A stretch of DNA of 64,000 nt, from the NCBI RefSeq assembly GCF_019175365.1, contig NZ_CP059572.1, forward strand, positions 1,922,001 to 1,986,000, read 5' to 3'. Shown here in pieces: positions 41,634 through 51,206 of this stretch. A model generated the notes under the pieces. The model saw only the letters and a list, made by a program, of their open reading frames with translations. It made no database searches and was not told the DNA's origin. The DNA comes from Actinomadura graeca. Lineage in GTDB: Bacteria; Actinomycetota; Actinomycetes; Streptosporangiales; Streptosporangiaceae. Made by a program: the position numbers and the translations under genes. The first letter of the stretch is position 1. Each line of letters begins with the position of its first letter.

Positions 41634-42644
41634 ATGAGCGTCCCGTTCTCCGTCCTCGACCTCGCCCCCGTCGTCAGCGGCTCCACCTCCGCCCAGGCGC
41701 TGCGCGACACCCTCGACCTGGCCCGGCACGCCGAGCGGCTCGGCTTCCACCGGTACTGGCTCGCCGAGCACCACGCGATGCCGGGGATCGCCAGCTCGGC
41801 GACCGCCGTGCTGATCGGGCAGGTCGCGGCGGTGACGTCCACGATGCGGGTGGGATCGGGCGGCGTCATGCTGCCGAACCACGCGCCGATGGTCGTCGCC
41901 GAGCAGTTCGGGACGCTGGAGGCGCTTCATCCCGGGCGCATCGACCTCGGCCTCGGGCGCGCCCCCGGTACCGACCAGGCCACCGCGCTCGCGCTGCGCC
42001 GCTCCCCCGAGGCGCTGTCGGTGGACGACTTCCCCGAGCAGGTCGTGGAACTGCGCGGCTACTTCGCCGACGACAGCAAGGTGACGCCCGCGGCGGGCAA
42101 CGGGCCCCCGGTGTGGCTGCTCGGCTCCAGCGGCTACAGCGCGCGGCTCGCCGGCCTGCTCGGGCTGCCGTTCGCGTTCGCTCACCACTTCAGCGCCGAG
42201 AACACCGTGCCCGCGCTGGCCCTGTACCGCGACTCGTTCCGGCCGGGTGCGCTGGACGAGCCGTACGCGATGATCGGCGTCTCGGTCACCGCCGCCGACA
42301 CCGACGAGCGGGCCCAGGAGCTGGCCGCGCCGCAGTCACTGGCGTTCGTGCGGCTCCGGCAGGGGCGCCCGGGGCCGCTCCCCTCACCGGAGGAGACCGC
42401 GGCGCACCCCTACACGCCGCTGGAACGCCGGATGATCGACGAGCGGATCCGGGACCAGGTGGTGGGCGGCCCCGAGACCGTCCGCGAACGGATGGACGCG
42501 CTCATCGCGCGGACGGCGGCCGACGAGGTCATGGTCACGACGATGGTGTACGACCACGCCGACCGCCTGCGCTCCTACGACATCCTCGCCGGGCTCTACC
42601 GGGACGGCCTCGTGCCCGCGGTCAGGACGACGGGCGGGGCGTGA
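41634..42644 (+). CDS. Luciferase-like monooxygenase (LLM class, FMN/F420)
   Basis: A 336-aa TIM-barrel flavin-dependent oxidoreductase. The N-terminal [40 protein letters not shown] and [41 protein letters not shown] segments mark the MsnO8/YhbW-like group. The chosen ATG (41634) gives [12 protein letters not shown], the usual start. The 3' end overlaps the convergent SDR gene by 23 bp. The substrate is unknown. Confidence 0.88.
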   Translation: MSVPFSVLDLAPVVSGSTSAQALRDTLDLARHAERLGFHRYWLAEHHAMPGIASSATAVLIGQVAAVTSTMRVGSGGVMLPNHAPMVVAEQFGTLEALHPGRIDLGLGRAPGTDQATALALRRSPEALSVDDFPEQVVELRGYFADDSKVTPAAGNGPPVWLLGSSGYSARLAGLLGLPFAFAHHFSAENTVPALALYRDSFRPGALDEPYAMIGVSVTAADTDERAQELAAPQSLAFVRLRQGRPGPLPSPEETAAHPYTPLERRMIDERIRDQVVGGPETVRERMDALIARTAADEVMVTTMVYDHADRLRSYDILAGLYRDGLVPAVRTTGGA

Positions 42645-43419
42645 TCTGGAACTCGAACGGCACCGTCCCCGGGTCGGGCAGCGCGGTGCCGCCGTCCACG
42701 CTCAGCACGGCGCCGTTCACGTAGGACGCCTCCGGGCCGAGCAGCCACAGCACCGCCGCCGCGGCCTCCTCCGGCGAGCCCGCCCTGCGCTGCGGGACGA
42801 GCCGCGTGACCTCCTCGTACGCCTCCTCGCGCCCGAGGCCGTGCGGCCCGCCGAAGACCTCCATCTCCGCGTCCGACATCTCGGTGCGGATCCAGCCGGG
42901 GCACACCACGTTGGCGCGGACGCCGCGCGGCCCGTAGTCCGCCGCGATCGTCTGCGTCAGCATGGTCAGCCCCGCCTTGGACGTGGCGTAGGCCGCGACG
43001 CCCGTCGGTACGCGCAGCGCGGCCACCGACGAGACCGTCACCAGTGCGCCCCGCGCCTCGATCAGATGCGGCAGCGCCGCCTTGGCCAGCAGGAACACCG
43101 AGGTCAGGTTGGTGTCCACGGTGACCTGCCAGTCCTCGGGCGACAGGTCCAGGATGGCGCCGTTGCGCAGGACCCCGGCGTTGGCGACCAGCCCGTCCAG
43201 CCTCCCGTGGGTGGCGACGACGCCCTCCACCAGCTCGGCCACGGCGCCCGGCGAGGCCACGTCGCAGACCCGCGGCTCGGCGCCGGTCTCGGCGGCGACC
43301 CGGTCCAGCGCCTCCTTGCGGCGGCCGCAGATCACCACGTGGTCGTCCTCGGCGGCGCCGCGCGCGACGGCCGCGCCGATCCCGCTGCCCCCGCCGGTGA
43401 CGATCAGCACCCGTCCCAT
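42622..43419 (-). CDS. Short-chain dehydrogenase/reductase
   Basis: A 265-aa classical SDR: cofactor motif [13 protein letters not shown] (residues 8-20), LVANAGVL, catalytic Ser in VTVSSVAAL and YATSK (Tyr/Lys), then PGWIRTEM. It starts one base after the livF stop, and GAGGAG lies inside the livF 3' end, so translation is coupled. As last gene of the amidohydrolase/ABC transporter operon it probably oxidises or reduces a hydroxyl or keto group of the imported compound. Confidence 0.92.
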   Translation of the reverse strand: MGRVLIVTGGGSGIGAAVARGAAEDDHVVICGRRKEALDRVAAETGAEPRVCDVASPGAVAELVEGVVATHGRLDGLVANAGVLRNGAILDLSPEDWQVTVDTNLTSVFLLAKAALPHLIEARGALVTVSSVAALRVPTGVAAYATSKAGLTMLTQTIAADYGPRGVRANVVCPGWIRTEMSDAEMEVFGGPHGLGREEAYEEVTRLVPQRRAGSPEEAAAAVLWLLGPEASYVNGAVLSVDGGTALPDPGTVPFEFQITPRPSS

Positions 43420-43420
43420 G

Positions 43421-44134
43421 TCAACTCCTCGCTTCGGGTTCGCTCACGGCCTCACCAAGGTAGGCGGCGTGCAGCACGTCGGGGGCCTTGCGGAGGGGCG
43501 CCGCGGGGCCGCTGTGGGTGAGCCGCCCCCCGGCCAGCACGTGCGCGGTGTCGGCGACCTCCAGGGCGAGCGTGGCGAACTGCTCGACCAGCAGCACCGC
43601 GCACCCCTCGTCCGCCAGCGACCGAACGGCCGGAAGCAGCCGCTTCACGATCACCGGCGCGAGGCCGAGCGACATCTCGTCGATCAGCAGCACGGACGGG
43701 TCCATCGCGAGCGCGCGGGCGAGCACCACCATCTGCTGCTCGCCGCCGGACAGCAGCCCGGCCTGCACGTCCATGCGCTTCTCCAGCTCGGGGAAGAGTT
43801 CGACGGTGCGGTCGGTCGCGGAGCGGCGGACGGCCCGCAGGTTCTCGGCGACGGTCAGCTGCGTGAACACCGTGCGGCCCTGCTCGACGAGCGCGATGCC
43901 GCGCCGCGCCCGCGCCACCCGGTCGAGGCCGGTGAGGTCCTCGCCGTCCCCGGTCAGCCGCCCGGACGCGAGGGGCAGCACGCCCGCCACGGCCTCCAGC
44001 AGGGTCGTCTTCCCCGCGCCGTTGGGCCCGAGCAGGACGGTCACCTCCCCGGCGGACGCGGTCAGCGTGACGTCCCGGACGATCGGCGCGCCGCCCCGGG
44101 CGACCGCCACGTCCTCCAGTCTCAGTTCCTTCAT
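43421..44134 (-). CDS. livF: Branched-chain-type ABC transporter ATPase LivF
   Basis: A 237-aa ATPase: Walker A LLGPNGAGKTTLLE, Q-loop VEQGRTVF, signature LLSGGEQQMVVLARAL, Walker B VLLIDEMSLGLAP and a switch region VEQF. The VEQGRxVF segment is specific for LivF. The ATG overlaps the upstream fusion gene stop (ATGA). It works with the LivM-LivG fusion, LivH and the binding protein to import a hydrophobic amino-acid-like or amide compound. Confidence 0.93.
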   Translation of the reverse strand: MKELRLEDVAVARGGAPIVRDVTLTASAGEVTVLLGPNGAGKTTLLEAVAGVLPLASGRLTGDGEDLTGLDRVARARRGIALVEQGRTVFTQLTVAENLRAVRRSATDRTVELFPELEKRMDVQAGLLSGGEQQMVVLARALAMDPSVLLIDEMSLGLAPVIVKRLLPAVRSLADEGCAVLLVEQFATLALEVADTAHVLAGGRLTHSGPAAPLRKAPDVLHAAYLGEAVSEPEARS

Positions 44135-45882
44135 GTGAGCGCGACCTCGTCTCCCAGGTAGGCGCGGGCGACCTCGGGCCGCGCGAGCACCTCCGCGGGC
44201 GGGCCCGCGGCGATGACGGCGCCGAAGTCCAGCACGACGACGCTCGCGCAGGCCCGGCGGACCATGTCGAGGTCGTGCTCGATGAGCAGGACGGACGCGC
44301 CGAACCTCGCCGGGACCTCGATGAGCCGGTCGGCGAGCGCGAGCGACTCGGCGTGCGCGAGGCCCGCGGCGGGCTCGTCCAGCACGATCAGCCTGGGCCG
44401 CGCGAGGATCGTGGCGGCCACCTCCAGGAGGCGGCGGCTGCCGACGTCCAGGTCGAAGACGTGCGCCTCCAGCGACGGGCAGCCGAGGAAGTCGCGGACC
44501 TCCTCCAGCTCGTCGCGGGTGACGGCGCGGTGCGCCGCGAACCGCAGGTAGGCGCCGACGGTGAGCCCGGTCGGGACGCGGTCCTGCTGGAACGTGCGCC
44601 GCAGCCCGGCGGCGGCGCGGCGGTGCACGGGCAGCCCGTCCAGGGAACGGCCGCCGAGCGTGACGGACCCGGTCGCCGACGGCAGGAACCCCGAGAGCGC
44701 GTCGGTGAGGGTCGACTTGCCCGCGCCGTTCGGGCCGATGAGGCCCATGACGGTGCCCTCGGGCACGACGAGGTCCACGTCCTGGAGCGCGACGACCTGC
44801 CCGAACCGGACGCCGAGGCCCGTGACCTCCAGCAGCGGCTCGGTGCCGAGCGGCGGGGCGCCGGGGTCCGACGGCGTCCGCGGCGGGGGGACGGCCGCGG
44901 GACGGCGGGCGCGCAGCTTGCGGGCCATCCCCTCGCTGATGCTGCTGCCCTGCGACAGCGCCTGGACGGCGCCGACGCCGAACAGCACGTTCGCCCAGTC
45001 CTGGGAGACCCCGGCCCGGCGGAACAGCTCCGGCACGAACGCCATCAGGACGCCGCCGAACAGGGCACCGCCGACGTACTCGGTGCCCGCCATGACGGCG
45101 ACGACGAACAGGGCGAGCGAGCCGATCGTCCCGAAGTTCTGCGCCGTGATCATGCCGACCTGCCCGGCGAGCAGGCCGCCGGACAGGCCCGCGGCGAACG
45201 CGCTGAGCGCGAACGCCGACAGCTTCGCGCGGGCGACGCTGGTCCCCGACGCGGCGGTGGCGCGCTCGGAGAACCGGACGGCGCGCCACGCGGCGCCCAT
45301 CCGGGTGCGTCCGAGCAGCTCGACCGCCAGCGCGACCACCACGAACATCAGGCCCGCGTACACGAAGTACTGCCGGTCGGTGGCGATGAACGTGGGCCGG
45401 ATGACCTGCTGGTAGGTGTCCACGCCCGGGAAGTTCACGGCGGCGATCACGACGTCGGCGGCGGCGGCGAACCCGAGCGTGACGACGGCGAGGTGCACGC
45501 CGCGCAGCCGCAGCGCCGGCAGGCCGATCAGCACGCCGAACGGCATCGCGGCGAGGCCGCCCGCGAACGTCCACAGGATCAGCGTCCCCGGGGACTCCCA
45601 CACGTTGAGCTGGGCGACCGTCCACGCGCCGACCGCCGCGAACGACAGCTGGCACAGCGAGTTCATCCCGGCGCGGCCGACGATGCCGAGGCCGAGCAGG
45701 GCCACCGCCGACACCAGCACCGAAGTCGCGAGGAACAGCCAGTACTGCGGGACGACGATCGCCGCGACCACGACGACCAGCAGCGCCGCGGCCGGCTGGC
45801 CGAGGACGCCCGTCACCGCGGGCAGCGGCAGCCGCGCGGCGCCTGCCGGGCGCCCGGCGGTCTTCGCATCAGCGTGCCGCAT
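44131..45882 (-). CDS. Fused ABC permease-ATPase (LivM-LivG)
   Basis: 583 aa. Residues 1-300 are a LivM permease with about 8-9 helices (LGIVGRAGMNSLCQLSFAAVGAW, LRGVHLAVVTLGFA, and the EAA-like GAAWRAVRFSERATAASG). Residues about 335-580 are a LivG ATPase (Walker A LIGPNGAGKSTL, Walker B LIVLDEPAAGLAH, switch LIEHDLDMV). The usual signature LSYGQQR is replaced by LDVGSRRLLEVA, a degenerate C-loop. A Pro-rich linker joins the halves. GGAGG precedes the ATG; it overlaps livH by 14 bp and livF by 4. Fusion of LivM and LivG is known in some Actinobacteria and proteobacteria. Confidence 0.92.
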   Translation of the reverse strand: MRHADAKTAGRPAGAARLPLPAVTGVLGQPAAALLVVVVAAIVVPQYWLFLATSVLVSAVALLGLGIVGRAGMNSLCQLSFAAVGAWTVAQLNVWESPGTLILWTFAGGLAAMPFGVLIGLPALRLRGVHLAVVTLGFAAAADVVIAAVNFPGVDTYQQVIRPTFIATDRQYFVYAGLMFVVVALAVELLGRTRMGAAWRAVRFSERATAASGTSVARAKLSAFALSAFAAGLSGGLLAGQVGMITAQNFGTIGSLALFVVAVMAGTEYVGGALFGGVLMAFVPELFRRAGVSQDWANVLFGVGAVQALSQGSSISEGMARKLRARRPAAVPPPRTPSDPGAPPLGTEPLLEVTGLGVRFGQVVALQDVDLVVPEGTVMGLIGPNGAGKSTLTDALSGFLPSATGSVTLGGRSLDGLPVHRRAAAGLRRTFQQDRVPTGLTVGAYLRFAAHRAVTRDELEEVRDFLGCPSLEAHVFDLDVGSRRLLEVAATILARPRLIVLDEPAAGLAHAESLALADRLIEVPARFGASVLLIEHDLDMVRRACASVVVLDFGAVIAAGPPAEVLARPEVARAYLGDEVALT

Positions 45883-46726
45883 CCCACACCTCCCGTCGCT
45901 GGGACCAGATCAAGATGGCGAGGATCGCCAGGAACGGCACCGTGTCCCGGTACTGCTGGAGCTCGGTGACGTGGGCGAGCGCGCCCTGGAGCGCGCCGAG
46001 CCCGAGGCCGCCCGCGACCGTGCGGCCGAGGCTGCGGAAGCCCCCGACCAGCGCCGCGGTCCCCGCGGGGATGACCATCAGCGCCAGCGACGTCTGGTCG
46101 CTGGTCTGCTGCGGCGCGATGACGAGCAGGACCGCCGCCGCCAGCAGCCCGGTGACCGCCCACATGCCGACGCCGAGGCGGCGGGACGGGATGGCGTGCA
46201 GCTCGGCGGTCGTCGGGCGTTCCGACAGCGCGCGGAGCCGCAGGCCGAGGACGGTCCGGGTGAGGACGAGCCAGGCGATGCCCGCGACCACGACCGAGCC
46301 GACGGTGCACACCGCCGCCGCCTGCGTCACCGTGATGCCGTCGAGGGTGAACAGCGAGCCGCCGAACTTGCCCGGCATCCGGCGCGGGTCCGTGCCGAAG
46401 ACCAGGAACGACACGGCGAGCAGCCCGACCAGGAACGCGATGGAGATCGCGGAGCGCTGGTCGGCGCCGGCCTCGCCGAACCACTTGCCCATCACCCAGC
46501 CGAGCGCGGCGGCGACCAGGCCGGAGGCGAGCAGGCCGGCGAGCGCGGCCGCCCCGTAGGGCCAGCCGTGCTCGGACGCGACCGCCATGGTGTAGACGCC
46601 GATCACGCCGATCGCCACCTGCGCGAAGTTGACGACCCTCACCAGGCGGAACATCAGTGTGAGGCACAGGCCGAGGGCGGCGTACGCGCCGCCCCCGGCA
46701 AGGCCCGCGATGGCACCCTCAAGCAT
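45869..46726 (-). CDS. livH: Branched-chain-type ABC transporter permease LivH
   Basis: A 285-aa membrane permease with about 8 helices. The N-terminal GLAGGGAYAALGLCLTLMFRLVRVVNFAQ is the LivH hallmark, and the ALSERPTTAELHAIPSRRL stretch is the EAA-like coupling loop. The start lies inside the 3' end of the binding-protein gene (8-bp overlap), so it is in the same operon. Confidence 0.92.
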   Translation of the reverse strand: MLEGAIAGLAGGGAYAALGLCLTLMFRLVRVVNFAQVAIGVIGVYTMAVASEHGWPYGAAALAGLLASGLVAAALGWVMGKWFGEAGADQRSAISIAFLVGLLAVSFLVFGTDPRRMPGKFGGSLFTLDGITVTQAAAVCTVGSVVVAGIAWLVLTRTVLGLRLRALSERPTTAELHAIPSRRLGVGMWAVTGLLAAAVLLVIAPQQTSDQTSLALMVIPAGTAALVGGFRSLGRTVAGGLGLGALQGALAHVTELQQYRDTVPFLAILAILIWSQRREVWDAAR

Positions 46727-47891
46727 TGGGAAGCTTGACCCATTCGGGCGTCAGGACCGTCCAGTCGCCCTTCGCGTCCGGCCTCACGAACTTCGCCGCG
46801 AGGTTGGAGGCGTGGGTGCTGCCGGACCCGAACGCGAACGGCATCCCGGTCATGGCCGAGTCCAGCGGCTTGAGGTTCTTCATCGCGCTGGTGACGGCCT
46901 CACGGGTGATGTCGCCCTTGATCGACTTCAGCACCGTGACCAGGTGCTGGGCGGCGAGGTAGCCGCCCTGCGCGAAGGCGGTGAGCGGCACCTTGTGCTT
47001 GGTCATGGTCGCCCGCCAGTCCTTGTTGGCCTCGGACCGGACGTCGGTGTAGGGCTCGAACTCCGACAGCGCCACGACGTTCTTGCCCGCCGGGCCCAGC
47101 GCCTTCGCGGCCTCGACCGTGTAGGTGGAGGCGAGGAAGAGCCACTTGATGTTGTTGATGTTCTGCGCCTGCGCGGCCTTGACCCAGCCGATGGACATCG
47201 GCTCGACGCCGTTGAACAGCACCGCCTGGCAGCCGGCGCTGCGGGCCCGCAGGACGTAGGGGGTGTAGTCGGTGGTGGAGGCCGACAGGCTCAGGTCGTT
47301 GACGACGAGCTTCTTGCCGGTGATCTTGGACCAGCGGTCGACGCCCTCGCGGTAGGCGTTGGCCGTGCTGCCGATGATCGAGAAGAAGGCGCAGATCTTG
47401 TTGAGCTTCAGCTTCTCGGAGGCGTAGTAGAGGGTCACGGTCGAGCCGAAGAACGGGCCGGTGTTGACCGGCGAGATGTTCGGCGAGGTGAAGCAGCCGG
47501 GGTCCACGCCGATGCCGCGGACGTCAGTGATCTTGTTGCGGTCGTACAGCGGTCCGTTGACCTGGCAGTCGACCAGGCTGGCACCGCCCGCGAGGGCCAC
47601 GGCCTTCTTGTTCTGGATGACGTCGCGGGCGGCGAGCGCGGCGCTGGCCGGGTCGCCCTTGTCGTCGGCGGTGGTGTAGGCGATCTTGCGGCCGTTGACG
47701 CCGCCGTTCGCGTTGACCTCGTCGAAGACGGCGCGGGCCGCCTGCGACGCCTCGGGGAAGGTGACCGGGCCGCTCAGGGTGGAGACCGACCCGATGTTGA
47801 TGGGCCCGGAGTCGGACCCCGTGGAGTCGTCGGCGCAGGCCGCCAGGGGAAGGGCGAGAAGAGCGGCGGCGAAGAGGGGTGTGAATCGCAT
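46719..47891 (-). CDS. Liv-type substrate-binding lipoprotein
   Basis: A 390-aa extracytoplasmic binding protein: signal peptide with lipobox LAAC (Cys about 19). A two-lobed Leu/Ile/Val-binding fold follows (INIGSVSTLSGPVTFPEASQAARAVFDEVNANGGVNG, IAYTTADDKGDPASAALAARDVI). The ATG at 47891 comes one base after the amidohydrolase stop and has GAAGGTG 6 bases upstream. Its position directly after a hydrolase gene suggests that it captures the compound that enzyme cleaves. Ligand unknown. Confidence 0.92.
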   Translation of the reverse strand: MRFTPLFAAALLALPLAACADDSTGSDSGPINIGSVSTLSGPVTFPEASQAARAVFDEVNANGGVNGRKIAYTTADDKGDPASAALAARDVIQNKKAVALAGGASLVDCQVNGPLYDRNKITDVRGIGVDPGCFTSPNISPVNTGPFFGSTVTLYYASEKLKLNKICAFFSIIGSTANAYREGVDRWSKITGKKLVVNDLSLSASTTDYTPYVLRARSAGCQAVLFNGVEPMSIGWVKAAQAQNINNIKWLFLASTYTVEAAKALGPAGKNVVALSEFEPYTDVRSEANKDWRATMTKHKVPLTAFAQGGYLAAQHLVTVLKSIKGDITREAVTSAMKNLKPLDSAMTGMPFAFGSGSTHASNLAAKFVRPDAKGDWTVLTPEWVKLPNA

Positions 47892-47892
47892 G

Positions 47893-49593
47893 TCAGACAC
47901 CTTCGGTGCTGTGGACGACCCGGCCGTCGAAGACGGTCATCGCGACGGGGACGTCCGGGAGGTCGTGGGGGTCAAGGGAGGTGAGCGTCCCGTCCAGGAC
48001 GGTGACGTCGGCTGCCTTACCGGATTCGAGGGTGCCCTTCCAGTCCTCGGCGAAGTCCTGCCATGCCGCGTTCACGGTGTAGGCGCGCACAGCCTCGGGC
48101 AGTCCGACCCGCTCCTCGGGACCGAACGTCCGTCCGCTGGCCTTGGACTCGCGCAGCAGCATCGCGGCCACGCCCTGTCGCCAATTGGGTGGGGCGACGG
48201 GCGCGTCCGAGCTGGCGGTGACCGGGATCCCGGCCTCGATCGCCGATCGGACAGGGTACTGGTAGGCGGCCCTTTCGTGTCCGAGTTGTTCCTCCAGCAT
48301 GTCGGCGATCATCCATTTGATCGCCGGGTTCATGTTGGCTCCGAAGCCGTGCTTCGCGAGCTTGCGCATGCTCTGGGGGCCGAGCAGGTCCGCGTGGATG
48401 ACGTAGTGACGGGGGTCGTCGCGGGGGTGTTCGGCCTGCGCGGCCTCGAACGCGTCCACGACGGCGTCGATGGCGCGGTCGCCGGTGACGTGCACGCCGA
48501 GCTGGTGGCCCGCGATGTGCGCGAGCCTGACCATCTCGTTGAGCTCGCGGGTGCGCAGCGCGTCGGCGGCGCCGTGCACGCACAGGCAGCCGAAGTCGCC
48601 TCCGGGGTACTCCTCGCGCATCCACGCGGTCTCGTTGGGGGGGATGCCGTCGGCGAACAGCTTGACGCCGATGACGTTGAGGATCCGCGGGTCGACGTCC
48701 TCGGGGACCTTGGCGTTGGCCAGGCCCTCGGCGATCTCGGCCGCCGAGCCGCCGATCCCGGTGAGCAGCAGCAGCACGCTGACGCGGGCGCCGAGGTCGC
48801 CGGAGCGGGCGAGGTCGCCGTAGACGTCCAGGGTCAGCTGGCTCGCCGCGCCCGCGAACAGGCTCGTGCCGCCCGGGCCGAGGCCCGGCTCGGTGTAGCT
48901 GGTGATCCCCTCCCGCTGGATGGCGGCGACGGCCTCGCGGATCGCCTTCTCCACCTGCTCGCGCGTGTAGCGCGGCAGGTGGCGCTGGACGAGGTCCTGG
49001 GCGCTCTCGGCGAGCAGCCCTGTGGGGTTGCCCGCGCCGTCGACGTGGATGCGGCCGCCCTCCGGCGTCTCCGTGCCGGCGGTGACGCCCGCCAGCTCCA
49101 GTGCCCGCGAGTTGGCCCAGGTGAGGTGCCCGCTGAAGTCCTGGAGGTAGACGGGGTGGGACGGCGCGACCGCGTCGAGGTCGGACCGGTCGGGCATCCG
49201 CCCGCCGTCCAGGCACTCGGCGAGGTAGCCGGGGTCCCAGCCGTTCCCGCGGATCCACTGCCCCTCGGGGGTCCGGGACGCCGCCTCCTTCACGGCGGCC
49301 ACGATGTCGGCGATCGAGCGCACCGCCGGGTATCCCAGTTCCAGGGCGAGCGGCGGGCGGTTGAAGCCGAACGCGCAGCCGTGCAGGTGCGAGTCGTTGA
49401 TGCCGGGAAGCGCCGTGCGCCCGCGGAGGTCGACGACCTGCGTGCGCGCGTCCGCCAGTGCCCGTATGTCATCGGTCGAGCCGACCGCGGTAATCTTCCC
49501 GCCGGTGATGGCCACAGCCTGCGCCACGGAGAAACGCGCGTCGGCCGTGAGGACCTCGCCGTCCAGTAGCACCAGGTCCGGGGAGTTGTTCAT
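47893..49593 (-). CDS. YtcJ-like amidohydrolase (N-substituted formamide deformylase-like)
   Basis: A 566-aa amidohydrolase-3 family enzyme. Metal motifs: GINDSHLHGCAFG (HxH, about residue 70), GVKLFADGIPP, GVHVTGDRAID, VIHADLLG and SSDAPVAPPN. It closes with GKAADVTVLDG. Family members remove formyl or other acyl groups from amines and cleave aryl or alkyl amides. The ATG at 49593 has a weak ribosome site. It leads the six-gene operon with the ABC transporter and SDR. Two MarR-type boxes lie 16-60 bp upstream. No signal peptide, so hydrolysis is probably cytoplasmic after uptake. Confidence 0.88.
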   Translation of the reverse strand: MNNSPDLVLLDGEVLTADARFSVAQAVAITGGKITAVGSTDDIRALADARTQVVDLRGRTALPGINDSHLHGCAFGFNRPPLALELGYPAVRSIADIVAAVKEAASRTPEGQWIRGNGWDPGYLAECLDGGRMPDRSDLDAVAPSHPVYLQDFSGHLTWANSRALELAGVTAGTETPEGGRIHVDGAGNPTGLLAESAQDLVQRHLPRYTREQVEKAIREAVAAIQREGITSYTEPGLGPGGTSLFAGAASQLTLDVYGDLARSGDLGARVSVLLLLTGIGGSAAEIAEGLANAKVPEDVDPRILNVIGVKLFADGIPPNETAWMREEYPGGDFGCLCVHGAADALRTRELNEMVRLAHIAGHQLGVHVTGDRAIDAVVDAFEAAQAEHPRDDPRHYVIHADLLGPQSMRKLAKHGFGANMNPAIKWMIADMLEEQLGHERAAYQYPVRSAIEAGIPVTASSDAPVAPPNWRQGVAAMLLRESKASGRTFGPEERVGLPEAVRAYTVNAAWQDFAEDWKGTLESGKAADVTVLDGTLTSLDPHDLPDVPVAMTVFDGRVVHSTEGV

Positions 49594-49608
49594 GTGCGCC
49601 CCTGCTCC

Positions 49609-49653
49609 TTGATTTGGGCCCAAACGTATTGCGAACGTATGGGGCCAAACGAT
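49609..49653. promoter_or_regulatory. Tandem MarR-type boxes before the amidohydrolase operon
   Basis: Two 20-bp copies of the palindrome: TTGATTTGGGCCCAAACGTA (49609-49628) and AACGTATGGGGCCAAACGAT (49634-49653), centres 25 bp apart. TACGTT hexamers on the minus strand resemble -10 elements, so a bound repressor would cover the promoter. Confidence 0.75.
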
Positions 49654-49715
49654 GAACGGTCAATCACGAAGGTATAACAGAGTGACGCAGTTCACGGGGC
49701 GGTTAGGCAGCATCA

Positions 49716-49748
49716 GGCCACCGGCGCCCCCGAAGGGTGCCGGTGGCC
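49716..49748 (-). terminator. Terminator of the aminotransferase gene
   Basis: A 14-bp stem (including one G-U pair) with a 5-base loop, starting 15 bp after the aminotransferase stop, on the side facing the amidohydrolase promoter. Confidence 0.75.
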
Positions 49749-49762
49749 CGTTCCACCACGGA

Positions 49763-51115
49763 TCAGCCCGCGAACGCCTCCTCGATCACGTCCAGCCCCT
49801 CGGCGAGGAGATGGTCGGGGATCACCAGCGGCGGCAGGAACCGCAGCACGTTCCCGTACGTCCCGGCGGTGAGGACGAGCAGGCCCCGCGCGTGGCAGCG
49901 GCGGGCGATCTCCAGGGTCAGCATCGGGTCGGGCTCCGTGGTGCCCTCCTTGACCAGCTCGATCGCGATCATCGCGCCGCGCCCGCGGACGTCGCCGATC
50001 GACCGGTGGCGCCCGGCCAGCGCGCGCAGCCGGGGCAGCATGGTCTCCCCGATCGCGCGGGCACGCTCGGTGAGCTTGCCCTCCTCGATCTCCTCCAGGA
50101 CGGCCAGGGCCGCCTCGCACGCCAGCGGGTTGCCGCCGTAGGTGCCGCCGAGCCCGCCGCCGTGCACCACGTCCATGATCTCGGCGCGGCCGGTAACGGC
50201 CGCCAGCGGCATTCCGCCCGCGATCCCCTTCGCCGTGGTGACGATGTCGGGCACGATGCCCTCGTGCTCGCAGGCGAACAGGTGGCCCGTCCGCGCGAAC
50301 CCGGTCTGGACCTCGTCGGCGATGAACAGGATGCCGTTCTCGCGGCAGAACTCCGCGATGGCCGGGAGGAACCCCGGCGCGGGCTCGATGAACCCGCCCT
50401 CGCCCTGGATCGGCTCGATCACGACCGCGGCCACGTTCGTCGCGCCGATCTGCTTGCCGATCTGGTCGACGGCCATCGCGGCCGCCTCCGGCCCGCAGTT
50501 CTCCGGCCCGGTCGGCCACCGGAAGGGGTAGGCCAGCGGCATCCGGTACACCTCGGGCGCGTACGGCCCGAAACCGTGCTTGTACGGCATGCTCTTCGCG
50601 GTCAGCGTCATCGTCAGCAGCGTCCGGCCGTGGTAGCCGTGGTCGAACACCACCACCGCCTGCCGGCCCGTCGCGTACCGCGCGATCTTGACGGCGTTCT
50701 CCACCGCCTCCGCGCCGCTGTTGACGAGGAACGACCGCTTCTCGTGGTCGCCGGGGGTGATCCGGTTGAGGTTCTCGCACACCCGGACGTACGACTCGTA
50801 CGGCGCGACCATGAAGCACGTGTGGGTGAACCGGTCCGCCTGGGCCTTCACGCGCGCGGCGACCCGCGGGTTGGCGTTGCCCACGCTGGTCACCGCGATG
50901 CCGGAACCGAAGTCGATCAGGCTGTTGCCGTCCGCGTCGACGACCACGCCGCCGTCGGCGTCGGTCACGTACACGGGCAGCACGCTGCCGACGCCCGGCG
51001 GCACCGCGGCGAGGCGGCGCTCCTGCAACTCCCGGGACCGCGGCCCCGGGATCTCCGTCACGACACGACGCTCCTGCGGCAGGCGGCTCGCGCCGCCGGG
51101 ATCCTGGCTGGTCAT
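49763..51115 (-). CDS. gabT: Class III aminotransferase, 4-aminobutyrate type
   Basis: A 450-aa PLP-dependent omega-aminotransferase: VNSGAEAVENAVKIARYATGR, FDHGYHGRT, EPIQGEGGFIEPAPGFL, LFIADEVQTGFARTG, and the PLP lysine in TTAKGIAGGMPLAA. The family moves the terminal amino group of GABA or similar omega-amino acids to 2-oxoglutarate. The ATG at 51115 faces the PucR gene with a 91-bp shared promoter. An aldehyde dehydrogenase two genes away would complete conversion of GABA to succinate. Confidence 0.92.
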   Translation of the reverse strand: MTSQDPGGASRLPQERRVVTEIPGPRSRELQERRLAAVPPGVGSVLPVYVTDADGGVVVDADGNSLIDFGSGIAVTSVGNANPRVAARVKAQADRFTHTCFMVAPYESYVRVCENLNRITPGDHEKRSFLVNSGAEAVENAVKIARYATGRQAVVVFDHGYHGRTLLTMTLTAKSMPYKHGFGPYAPEVYRMPLAYPFRWPTGPENCGPEAAAMAVDQIGKQIGATNVAAVVIEPIQGEGGFIEPAPGFLPAIAEFCRENGILFIADEVQTGFARTGHLFACEHEGIVPDIVTTAKGIAGGMPLAAVTGRAEIMDVVHGGGLGGTYGGNPLACEAALAVLEEIEEGKLTERARAIGETMLPRLRALAGRHRSIGDVRGRGAMIAIELVKEGTTEPDPMLTLEIARRCHARGLLVLTAGTYGNVLRFLPPLVIPDHLLAEGLDVIEEAFAG

Positions 51116-51206
51116 GGCGCGAACATAGGCCGGGCGGCGCCTACGATGAACAGTACGGCGCGGCGAAATCGGCCCGCCGGAATGGACATCCTGCACAAGG
51201 AACGCG

